Made by a program: the position numbers and the translations under genes. This document shows, in pieces, positions 1-6,398 of a stretch of DNA of 8,179 nt (position 1 is its first letter; every line of letters starts with the position of its first letter). The stretch is from the NCBI GenBank assembly GCA_910587575.1, contig CAJULU010000030.1, forward strand, positions 1-8,179, read 5' to 3'. The notes beneath the pieces are model-generated. The model was not told the origin of the DNA and made no database searches. It saw only the letters and a list, made by a program, of their open reading frames with translations. This DNA is from an uncultured Dorea sp. (GTDB lineage: Bacteria > Bacillota > Clostridia > Lachnospirales > Lachnospiraceae).

Positions 1-49
1 GAAAATTGCTATGCCACAGCCTTGGCAGGCCATCGCGCAGCGATTTTGT
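1..49. other. G+C-rich edge segment after the stop of the Thr-repeat protein, possible junction or repeat
   Basis: Positions 11-42 are much richer in G+C than the adjacent A+T-rich gene and contain a 5-bp inverted repeat, ATCGC (32-36) and GCGAT (40-44). On the minus strand the +1 frame stays open from 63 to the edge, encoding a Cys-containing peptide (QIEQNRCAMACQGCGIAIF). Twenty-one codons are too few to prove coding. It may be a frameshifted continuation of the upstream gene or foreign/repeat DNA. Confidence 0.3.
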
Positions 50-1375
50 TCAATTTGTATTTGTCATTGTGTTTGCAGTTTTGGCAAGAGAACTGGTTAC
101 AGCCTTACCAAGCGTATTAGCCACTGCTGTTCCCGTAGTCTTTGTAACCGTGTTGGAAATCGTATTAGTAATACCTTTTGTCAATGTATCCTGTGCTGTC
201 TTTCCAAGTGTTTTAGTTAAACTCTTATTCCACCCATGATTGTAACCGCCTCCGACATAGCCACCGATTGTTTTTTTATCGCCTATACTAATCCCTGCAT
301 TTACACCGACAGAATCATTTGACCCTTCTGATTCTGCTTCACTCTCATTGATTCCATCCAAATGCGATTTCGACTCACTCTGTGCCTTTGCATCTCCTTT
401 AGCAACCGACTCACCTTCATTCTGTGTATTTGTAATCGCCTCATTTCGGCCTGTACTGTCTGTTACCGTATGCCCGCTGCTTTGTCCATTTTGTACCCCG
501 GCACTTGCTCCGACATTTACACCAATGGTTGCAGATGAGCCGTTTGCGACACTGTCTGTATAATGGAAATCCTGTTGCCATTCTGCATATGGCTTTAGGC
601 CCGAGTAGAATTCTCCGAGTCTCAATTTTCTCTCTTCAACATCAAGAATCGGTGTTGCTAATAAAACAATCGTATATTCTCTTTTTGAACTGTCTGGTAT
701 AATTCCATCCAGCAATTTTTCAATGGTCTGACTGAAAAATTTTTCTGATTTTTCAGTCGGTATATTAGATGCCGTTGCAACAGAATAAGCCTTATCATTA
801 TCTAAACATGGAATCACCCCAACACCATCATTTTTTAATTCTGCTCCCGGAAAGTTACCACGTATAGCTTCCTTAAGACGATCGCGATAAATATCGGCAT
901 CTACTCTGTTATTTCCGTTTTTCAAATTTACAACTGCCAGATATACATTTGTTTTTTCCTGTGTACGATGAAACACAAGTGCAATATTACAATCCTCATT
1001 AGATAGTACCGCATAGACATTCACCAGCTTTTCAAGACTGTTTTCTTTCTTGTCTGTAACCCATTTTGTAATATTAAAATATCTGATATTAAAATCTACG
1101 TCAAATTCTTCATCATATTCTGCTATTTCCATCATCGGAAGATATAAGTCCTTAATCTGCGCCAAAAAGGCATTAAATACTTCAATGCTGGTTGCTCCCA
1201 TCATTTTTTCTGTCATAACTCTTGCCACTTCATCATCAGGATTGGGCATTTCTAATAAATATTCTTCACGTTTAGCCTGAATATCAATGATTTGAGACGG
1301 GCTAAGCCTTGATAATCGAGCAACTTTGTCTCCCGTTTTTTCTCCAATTCTTCTTACAACATTCTTTACACCCAT
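50..1375 (-). CDS. Uncharacterised protein with paired glycine zippers and Thr-rich C-terminal repeats; possibly truncated
   Basis: I do not recognise this 441-residue protein with certainty. ATG 1375 has GGAG 8 nt upstream and follows the dynamin stop by 17 nt, so the two are very probably co-transcribed. Residues 1-270 look like a soluble alpha/beta domain, ending LGEFYSGLKPYAEWQQDFHY. Then come two GxxxGxxxG glycine zippers: GVNVGASAG (285-293) and GVNAGISIG (357-365). They flank a polar Ser/Glu/Asn-rich stretch. A Gly-rich GGYVGGGYNHG segment follows, and residues 386-433 are four tandem 12-residue repeats. No signal peptide is seen. The general layout recalls the N-terminal part of large clostridial HerA/FtsK-like ATPases, which I recall only loosely and could not verify; no ATPase motif lies in the window. 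The stop falls next to a G+C-rich segment at the edge, so the protein may be cut short by a frameshift or insertion. Confidence 0.7.
   Translation of the reverse strand: MGVKNVVRRIGEKTGDKVARLSRLSPSQIIDIQAKREEYLLEMPNPDDEVARVMTEKMMGATSIEVFNAFLAQIKDLYLPMMEIAEYDEEFDVDFNIRYFNITKWVTDKKENSLEKLVNVYAVLSNEDCNIALVFHRTQEKTNVYLAVVNLKNGNNRVDADIYRDRLKEAIRGNFPGAELKNDGVGVIPCLDNDKAYSVATASNIPTEKSEKFFSQTIEKLLDGIIPDSSKREYTIVLLATPILDVEERKLRLGEFYSGLKPYAEWQQDFHYTDSVANGSSATIGVNVGASAGVQNGQSSGHTVTDSTGRNEAITNTQNEGESVAKGDAKAQSESKSHLDGINESEAESEGSNDSVGVNAGISIGDKKTIGGYVGGGYNHGWNKSLTKTLGKTAQDTLTKGITNTISNTVTKTTGTAVANTLGKAVTSSLAKTANTMTNTN
77..220 (-). repeat. Four tandem imperfect 12-codon repeats (Thr/Asn-rich)
   Basis: Residues 386-433 of the protein encoded at 50-1375 break exactly into LTKTLGKTAQDT, LTKGITNTISNT, VTKTTGTAVANT and LGKAVTSSLAKT, followed by a partial ANTMTNTN. 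Shared features are a hydrophobic first residue, Lys at position 3 in all four and a final Thr. The DNA copies are divergent, so this is an old protein-level repeat rather than a recent DNA duplication. Confidence 0.65.
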
Positions 1376-1392
1376 TTTATTTTCTCCAAATC

Positions 1393-2418
1393 TTATGCAA
1401 TCGTCTTGAATGCAATTAGATTTTCAATCTCGCTCAATGCGTTTCTTATTTTCTGTTGGCTTGTTTCCAGATTACTGATTTTTTCTGTCTCATTGACAAT
1501 AGAATCTGAGAGCACTTGCAATTCTGGATTAAGTTCAACAATATTTTTCTCAATCACTGTACTTAACTCATCCTGCCACTTTTTATAACTGTTATAATAA
1601 TTCTCATTCATATCAGTTGCTATTGTTTCTATATTCTTTTCTACTGTTTTATTGTATTCTTTTGCCAGCTTTCTGATATTTAATTTTTCAACTGTAAACA
1701 AATCTAATCCAAGCAAATGACCATGCAAAAATTTAGGTTTCACAAAAATGCTGCTTGCATTGTCATCAAAAGAAACATTTTTATAATTAAAAATCAGTTC
1801 AGACAATGTTTGTTTCTGCTTTTCAGACAATGCATCACTAACTGTCACTATGTCAATCAGTTCTTCTTTTAAAAGTTTAGAATTATTCTCCCAATAGTTA
1901 CATGCAATATGATTAATCTTTCTAGTTGCATCAGCCATACTGGATTTGTAGGTTTCAATTACTTCCTCCAATACTTCATCTGCTGTATCTGTCGAGGCAT
2001 TTTTTTGCGTTGAATCCAATTCCCTTTTTGAGTTATAGATAGACTCAACTCCCTTTTTAGTATCTTCTGCAAACCCGGATATTGCCCCTTTTAAATCGTT
2101 AAACGAAATATTTTTCACACGGTCTTTTAAATCACTAATCATCTTTTCAACCGCATTATCTAAATTTTTCTTTTTCTCATCTAACTGATATTCCTGATCA
2201 TTCTTTGCAACATATTTCTCATTTAACATATTCAGATCGTCCAACGGATAGTCATAATTCAAATGAGTATTCGCATATGTATTGATTGAATTATAGGATT
2301 GTGTAGAGAAATCTTTTTCAAGTTCTGCACTTTTATCCCTCATTATATTAATCAGATCCTGCTTCTTGTCTTCAAGATCATCTATATATTTATCACGAAG
2401 TTTTCTACGGGCTTGCAC
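1393..2418 (-). CDS. Dynamin-family GTPase, C-terminal stalk part (out of frame with the GTPase part)
   Basis: This frame encodes the long helical region expected after a bacterial dynamin GTPase domain. It has heptad-like, highly charged helices such as RDKYIDDLEDKKQDLINIM near the start and a terminal coiled coil (ETEKISNLETSQQKIRNAL). A short more hydrophobic stretch, FLHGHLLGLDLF, lies near residue 230 and might contact membrane. The first usable start is GTG 2418, 5 nt after the stop of the GTPase piece, with no good ribosome binding site. The same frame stays open upstream to 2490 with equally convincing helical sequence, so the GTG is probably not a native start. If translated separately, this would be a GTPase-less stalk of 341 residues made by translational coupling, which I regard as less likely than a frameshifted single gene. 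The following gene starts 17 nt after its TAA. Confidence 0.75.
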   Translation of the reverse strand: MQARRKLRDKYIDDLEDKKQDLINIMRDKSAELEKDFSTQSYNSINTYANTHLNYDYPLDDLNMLNEKYVAKNDQEYQLDEKKKNLDNAVEKMISDLKDRVKNISFNDLKGAISGFAEDTKKGVESIYNSKRELDSTQKNASTDTADEVLEEVIETYKSSMADATRKINHIACNYWENNSKLLKEELIDIVTVSDALSEKQKQTLSELIFNYKNVSFDDNASSIFVKPKFLHGHLLGLDLFTVEKLNIRKLAKEYNKTVEKNIETIATDMNENYYNSYKKWQDELSTVIEKNIVELNPELQVLSDSIVNETEKISNLETSQQKIRNALSEIENLIAFKTIA

Positions 2419-2423
2419 TCTCT

Positions 2424-3887
2424 TTACAATTTTCTCAGTTGTCTTCTCAATATGGTTAAGAAGATGATCGAACAGCAGGAGTATATTATATTATTTTCAC
2501 TTGCAGAATATGTAATCACTTCTTCCTTTATCTGTAAAGGCATAATATTATATTGATACAATGTCACATAGTCTTCATCTTCTATATCTGTAAAGGAATC
2601 TTTCTGAAGTTTATATATTTTTCTGTAATATTTATCAGCTAACGCTCCATTATTCTTTGCCCCTAACCCCATAATAGAGGATACAAAGAAGATACCGCTT
2701 GCATACATTTTTTCTACAGATTTAAACTCTTTAATATTCTTAATCTGGTTTTCATTGAAACCATTCTCGGGTAAATCCGATACATCCGCTTTGTTCAGAA
2801 CAATCATAGTAAATCTTTGGTCTAAGGCATCTATATCTAGTATGCTATTACACAATGCCTTGTTATCCATTGTATCAATCGCTTCGTATTGAGATACCCA
2901 GACTGGAATTCCATTTGAAAAGCCTTCAAGAGCTTCTTTCAAAACCTCTATATGACCGTCATTCGTTGCTGTGTTAGAGCCCGGTGTATCAAATATCACA
3001 AACTTATTCTTTGAACGGCCTAGAATACCATTTTTAGAAAAAGCAATAGTCAACTCAATCATATTTCCAAGCTCTGTTGATGTGCTGTCCCGTTTTTCAT
3101 ATGCATTTATGAACTCAAGCGCCATGGAAACCTTTTGGTACATAGAAATCATTTCCTTTTCTTTCAAGACAGAAGCCAAATCCTTTAACATTTCATCATT
3201 CGTATTCCCTTTTACGACACGATAGACCCCATCTTCAAACGATAATTCTATGTTATCATCCCAATGTCTGAATCTGATACGTGCAATATCTTCCTGACTG
3301 GAACTTTGTATTTTAAAAGCTTTTGCTGTTACAGGATCCCCGCCGCTTGGTAATACTTCACGGCCAATTAATGCATTGATAAACGTTGATTTTCCAGCAC
3401 TATAATTGCCAAAAACACAAATAGGAACAATATCATCAAGGGCATCTGTAACTTTTGCAAGATTTTTTGTTATTTCACATTCATCTCTAGTCACTTCCTC
3501 AATTACTGGTTTTACCTCTGCAAATATTTCCTTAATATCACTTAAAATATATTTACCATTATCAAGAACTCTGTTGGAGCAAGAAAGCGTAACCTTCTGT
3601 TCTAAATCTTTACTCTGACACACTCTGGTTAATTCATAGTATTCTTCTTTTGTACCTTCAAAGACAATTTCTACTGAACCTTTTGTTTCAAGATAGTATT
3701 CATTAACAATTACTTCTAAAATTTCTTTCGCATTAAACGGTAAAAAACATTTCCGGACACTTTCTTCCTTTAGTTTACTGTTAGCTTCATGGAGTCCGAT
3801 ATTCATCCATTCATTTGTAGTTTCTTTGTATGCTTCATATTCAATTTCTTGTTTGTATGGATTGCTTATAATCTTAATTCGAGCCAT
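2424..3887 (-). CDS. Dynamin-family GTPase, N-terminal part (GTPase domain; frame broken near the C-terminus)
   Basis: Bacterial dynamin-like GTPases bind and remodel membranes through GTP-driven self-assembly. The GTPase domain begins near residue 155. G1 is GNYSAGKST (Gly160-Thr168, with Lys166), the G2 threonine is probably Thr187 in DPVTAKAF, G3 is DTPG (300-303) and G4 is NKAD (365-368), so GTP binding looks intact. About 150 residues precede it, forming an alpha/beta N-terminal extension beginning MARIKIISNPYKQEI; I do not know its role. ATG 3887 is chosen because AAGGAG lies 9 nt upstream; the TTG at 3905 would place that site inside the gene. The last 18 or so of the 487 codons (from about residue 470) look like out-of-frame translation. 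The stalk continues in the -1 frame as the next entry, so this is probably one gene of about 830 codons. No transmembrane segment is evident. Confidence 0.85.
   Translation of the reverse strand: MARIKIISNPYKQEIEYEAYKETTNEWMNIGLHEANSKLKEESVRKCFLPFNAKEILEVIVNEYYLETKGSVEIVFEGTKEEYYELTRVCQSKDLEQKVTLSCSNRVLDNGKYILSDIKEIFAEVKPVIEEVTRDECEITKNLAKVTDALDDIVPICVFGNYSAGKSTFINALIGREVLPSGGDPVTAKAFKIQSSSQEDIARIRFRHWDDNIELSFEDGVYRVVKGNTNDEMLKDLASVLKEKEMISMYQKVSMALEFINAYEKRDSTSTELGNMIELTIAFSKNGILGRSKNKFVIFDTPGSNTATNDGHIEVLKEALEGFSNGIPVWVSQYEAIDTMDNKALCNSILDIDALDQRFTMIVLNKADVSDLPENGFNENQIKNIKEFKSVEKMYASGIFFVSSIMGLGAKNNGALADKYYRKIYKLQKDSFTDIEDEDYVTLYQYNIMPLQIKEEVITYSASENNIIYSCCSIIFLTILRRQLRKL
2479..2495 (-). 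other. Frameshift site splitting the dynamin-like gene
   Basis: The GTPase frame reads ...SASENNIIY and then an unrelated tail (SCCSIIFLTILRRQLRKL) to a TAA at 2424-2426. One base back, the frame opens after a TAA at 2491-2493. It reads ILLLFDHLLNHIEKTTEK and continues without a stop for 365 codons as an amphipathic stalk. The junction lies in the A/T run AATAATATAATATA, prone to slippage. No canonical -1 slippery heptamer is present, so a deletion (one base, or another length leaving the same phase) or a sequencing error is more likely than programmed frameshifting. Confidence 0.75.
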
Positions 3888-3926
3888 TGTACTTCTCTCC
3901 TTCAATCGGATTATTCCTAAAACATA

Positions 3927-3948
3927 TTACAATATATTTAAATTGTAA
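3927..3948. promoter_or_regulatory. Palindromic candidate operator upstream of the dynamin gene
   Basis: TTACAAT (3927-3933) and ATTGTAA (3942-3948) are perfect inverted 7-mers with an 8-bp A/T spacer, 39 bp before the start codon at 3887 and overlapping the likely -10. The 22-bp span and symmetry suit a dimeric helix-turn-helix regulator. No regulator gene is present in the window and A+T-rich palindromes arise by chance, so this is tentative. Confidence 0.3.
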
Positions 3949-3960
3949 CAGTTTTCACAA
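3931..3960 (-). promoter_or_regulatory. Candidate promoter of the dynamin cassette
   Basis: TTGTGA (3955-3960) and TATATT (3931-3936) are separated by 18 nt, with 4 of 6 and 5 of 6 consensus matches. The -35 touches the base of the pnp terminator, and the -10 overlaps a 7-bp inverted repeat. The region is so A+T-rich that other -10 placements are possible. A promoter is expected here because a strong terminator sits directly upstream. Confidence 0.35.
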
Positions 3961-3991
3961 AAAAATCCACCTATAAAAGGTGGATTTTTTT
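3959..3991 (-). terminator. Intrinsic terminator after pnp (13-bp stem, T-run on both strands)
   Basis: AAAAAAATCCACC (3959-3971) and GGTGGATTTTTTT (3979-3991) form a perfect 13-bp inverted repeat with a 7-nt loop. The A/T ends supply a U-run on either strand, so it can work in both directions. It lies 90 nt past the pnp stop and ends the rpsO-pnp unit. It also marks the boundary between the G+C-richer housekeeping block and the A+T-rich cassette. The 90 nt between the pnp stop and this hairpin hold nothing I recognise. Confidence 0.88.
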
Positions 3992-4081
3992 ATTTCTTAT
4001 GTTTTTGACCATACAATCAACACTTGACCAGCTTTCATAAGAAAATGGGAAACGCTCAACATTCGAACCAATCTTCACATC

Positions 4082-6169
4082 TTACTCAGCTACATCCTTC
4101 ATACTGAACGAAAGCCGCCCCATCTTATCTTTCCCCAGGCAGACTACCTTCACCACATCCCCCAGTGTCAGTACGTCCTCCACCTGTCTTACTCTCTCTT
4201 TGGAAATCTTGGAAATGTGTACCATTCCCTCCTTGCCCGGTGCAAACTCAACAAATGCGCCAAACTCCTTAATGCTGACAACCTTTCCTTCCAGAACCTG
4301 TCCGGCCTCGAAATCCGTCACAATAATATAAATCAGCTTTCTGGCCTTCTGCATTGCCTCGGCATCCGTGCCGCAGATAGATACTGCGCCGTCATCGGTA
4401 ATATCAATCTTTACTCCGGTCTGCTCTATAATCGCATTGATTGTCTTTCCCCTCTGTCCGACCACATCGCCAATCTTTTGTGGGTCAATCTGCATCTGGA
4501 TAATCTTCGGCGCATAAGGCCCTACCTCCGGTCTTGGATTCTCGATGGTCTTCGCCATAACCTCGTCCAGAATATAAGTCCTTGCCTTCTTCGTCGCCGC
4601 AATGGCCTCTTCAATGATCGGCCTTGTCAGCCCATGGATCTTGATATCCATCTGAATCGCCGTGATTCCCTTGTGAGTTCCGGCAACCTTGAAATCCATG
4701 TCCCCGAAGAAATCTTCCAGTCCCTGGATATCCGTCAGTACCAGATAATCATCATCTGTCTCACCTGTGACCAGTCCTGCCGAGATCCCGGCAACCGCCG
4801 CCTTGATCGGCACGCCCGCCGTCATCAGCGACATGGAAGAGGCACAGATACTTGCCTGTGACGTAGAACCATTGGACTCAAATGTCTCGGATACCGTACG
4901 GATCGCATAGGGGAACTCCGTCTCGCTTGGAAGCACCGGAAGCAGCGCCCGCTCCGCCAGTGCGCCATGCCCGATCTCACGCCTTCCCGGACCTCTGGAC
5001 GGCCTGGTCTCTCCTACCGAATAGGACGGGAAGTTATAGTGATGCATATATCTCTTGGAAGTCTCTGCCTCATCAAGCCCGTCCAGCCTCTGAGCCTCTG
5101 CAAGGGGCGCCAGGGTCGTAATGGTACAGATCTGCGTCTGTCCCCTGGTAAACATGGCTGACCCGTGAACCCTTGGAATCAGATCAATCTCAGCCGCCAG
5201 CGGACGGATCTGGTCGATGGCCCTTCCGTCGGGACGCTTGTGATCCTTCAGAATCATCTTGCGCACCGTCTTCTTCTGGTACTGGTAGACAGCCTCGCCA
5301 AGCACGGCCAGCCATTCCTCATTCTCTGCAAAGGCTTCCTCTAACTTCTCCGTAATCTGGCGGATATTCTCCTCCCTTACCTGCTTCTCATCGGTAAATA
5401 CCGCTTCTTCCATCGCTTCCGGGGAAACAATCTCACGGATTGCCGCAAACAATTCCTCCGGAACCGCACAACTCTCATACTCGTGCTTCTTCTTCCCGCA
5501 TTCAGCCACAATCGTGTCAATAAATGCAATGACCTTCTGGTTCATCTCATGTGCCGCAAAAATAGCCTCAATCATCTGCTGCTCCGGCACCTCATTGGCT
5601 CCCGCCTCAATCATGATGACCTTCTCCTTCGTGGAGGCCACCGTCAGCGCAAGGTCAGACAATTCCTTCTGGGCAGCAGTCGGATTAAACACGAACTCTC
5701 CCTCGACCAGACCTACCTGTGTGGTGGAAATCGGTCCGTCAAAAGGAATGTCAGAAATACTGGTGGCAATGGCAGCGCCCAGCATGGCCGTAAGCTCCGG
5801 GGAGCAGTCCTGGTCTACCGACAGCACCAGATTCTCTAAGGTTACGTCATTGCGGTAATCCTTAGGGAACAGCGGACGCATGGGACGGTCAATGACACGG
5901 CAGGTAAGGATCGCATTCTCGGATGCCTTGCCCTCTCTCTTGTTAAATCCCCCCGGAATCTTTCCAACGGAATACAGTCTCTCGTTATATTCTACACTTA
6001 AAGGGAAGAAGTCAATCCCCTCCCTAGGCTTCTCGGAAGCCGTTGCCGTACATAATACAGTCGTCTCTCCATAATGCATTAATACGGCGCCATTGGCCTG
6101 CTTCGCCACTCTGTCCACATCTACGCAGAGCTTTCTTCCGGCTAACTCCATCTCAAACTTCTTGTACAT
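4082..6169 (-). CDS. pnp: Polynucleotide phosphorylase (polyribonucleotide nucleotidyltransferase)
   Basis: PNPase is a trimeric 3'-5' phosphorolytic exoribonuclease that degrades RNA to nucleoside diphosphates and takes part in mRNA turnover and RNA quality control. The product is 695 residues, the normal size. It has two RNase PH-type domains (about 1-215 and 308-540) joined by an all-helical linker. The GGFNKREG loop at 73-80 corresponds to the RNA-contacting FFRR loop. The second core has GSTSQAS at 434-440 (phosphate site region) and GDMDF with Asp486, Asp490 and Asp492 for metal-dependent catalysis. A KH domain with GQRG at 571-574 and a C-terminal S1 domain (about 622-693) follow. I chose ATG 6169 because AAGGAG lies 7 nt upstream and the protein then begins MYKKFEMELAGRK as in homologues; an in-frame start at 6235 would add 22 unrelated residues. 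All key residues are present. Confidence 0.98.
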   Translation of the reverse strand: MYKKFEMELAGRKLCVDVDRVAKQANGAVLMHYGETTVLCTATASEKPREGIDFFPLSVEYNERLYSVGKIPGGFNKREGKASENAILTCRVIDRPMRPLFPKDYRNDVTLENLVLSVDQDCSPELTAMLGAAIATSISDIPFDGPISTTQVGLVEGEFVFNPTAAQKELSDLALTVASTKEKVIMIEAGANEVPEQQMIEAIFAAHEMNQKVIAFIDTIVAECGKKKHEYESCAVPEELFAAIREIVSPEAMEEAVFTDEKQVREENIRQITEKLEEAFAENEEWLAVLGEAVYQYQKKTVRKMILKDHKRPDGRAIDQIRPLAAEIDLIPRVHGSAMFTRGQTQICTITTLAPLAEAQRLDGLDEAETSKRYMHHYNFPSYSVGETRPSRGPGRREIGHGALAERALLPVLPSETEFPYAIRTVSETFESNGSTSQASICASSMSLMTAGVPIKAAVAGISAGLVTGETDDDYLVLTDIQGLEDFFGDMDFKVAGTHKGITAIQMDIKIHGLTRPIIEEAIAATKKARTYILDEVMAKTIENPRPEVGPYAPKIIQMQIDPQKIGDVVGQRGKTINAIIEQTGVKIDITDDGAVSICGTDAEAMQKARKLIYIIVTDFEAGQVLEGKVVSIKEFGAFVEFAPGKEGMVHISKISKERVRQVEDVLTLGDVVKVVCLGKDKMGRLSFSMKDVAE

Positions 6170-6213
6170 ACGAATTCTCCTTCTATTCTGGATTTTATGA
6201 TGGATGAAAGCTG

Positions 6214-6278
6214 CCGAAACTACTGAAAAACACACTTACCATTGATAAAAAACAAAATATGCTTTTCAGTGGTCTCGG
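6214..6278 (-). promoter_or_regulatory. Long 24-position hairpin in the pnp leader, candidate RNase III/PNPase autoregulatory site
   Basis: Arms 6255-6278 and 6214-6237 pair over 24 positions with one mismatch and four G-U wobbles around a 17-nt loop. The stem ends 44 nt before the pnp start codon. In minus-strand RNA there are four G-U pairs and one C-A mismatch; in plus-strand RNA these become four mismatches and one wobble, so the structure suits the pnp transcript. In E. coli, a hairpin in the pnp leader is cleaved by RNase III, letting PNPase shorten and destabilise its own mRNA. A similar role here is inferred from position and size only. Confidence 0.55.
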
Positions 6279-6282
6279 GCAA
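6254..6282 (-). promoter_or_regulatory. Weak candidate pnp promoter (TTGCCC - 17 nt - TATTTT)
   Basis: TTGCCC (6277-6282) and TATTTT (6254-6259) each match 4 of 6 consensus bases, with an ideal 17-nt spacer. It overlaps the left arm of the long leader hairpin: transcripts from it would start near 6247 and lack that arm, whereas read-through from rpsO would carry the whole hairpin. The match is weak and the overlap may be chance. Confidence 0.25.
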
Positions 6283-6302
6283 AAAACTTCCACCCACTAA
6301 TT

Positions 6303-6353
6303 AACTGCCGAAATACAACTGATACCAGAAGCAGCAGCCATTTTTCGACAGTT
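6303..6353 (-). other. Intergenic stem-loop 2 between rpsO and pnp
   Basis: On the minus strand AACTGTCGAAA (6343-6353) pairs with TTTCGGCAGTT (6303-6313) over 11 positions with one U-G wobble, enclosing a 29-nt loop. The wobble is tolerated only in minus-strand RNA, which fits a transcript running from rpsO to pnp. The left arm could also pair with TTTCGGCAG at 6211-6219, part of which is the right arm of the next hairpin. Confidence 0.45.
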
Positions 6354-6359
6354 TTGAAT

Positions 6360-6391
6360 GAAGGACGCAGCAAAACCAGTCTGCGCCCTTC
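6360..6391 (-). terminator. 11-bp stem-loop just after rpsO (attenuating terminator or processing hairpin)
   Basis: Arms 6381-6391 and 6360-6370 pair over 11 positions (GAAGGGCGCAG with CTGCGTCCTTC, one G-U) around a 10-nt loop. The stem begins 7 nt after the rpsO TAG stop. The 3' flank on the minus strand reads ATTCAAAAC and lacks a proper U-run, so it would be a weak intrinsic terminator at best. It may instead protect the 3' end of rpsO mRNA or act as a processing site. Confidence 0.5.
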
Positions 6392-6398
6392 CTTATAA

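Noticed and set aside
2479..2497. Programmed -1 frameshift in the dynamin gene
   Set aside because: No X XXY YYZ heptamer in the right phase is present in the short overlap window, and I see no clear downstream pseudoknot; mutation or sequencing error is simpler.
4217..4861. A 214-codon open frame on the plus strand within pnp
   Set aside because: It lies wholly antisense to PNPase, is compositionally odd (Leu/Arg/His-rich) and matches nothing; it is a by-product of codon usage on the coding strand.
6170..6235. In-frame upstream start for pnp giving 22 extra residues
   Set aside because: The extra residues are unlike PNPase N-termini and include the right arm of the leader hairpin, while ATG 6169 has a strong AAGGAG site at 7 nt.
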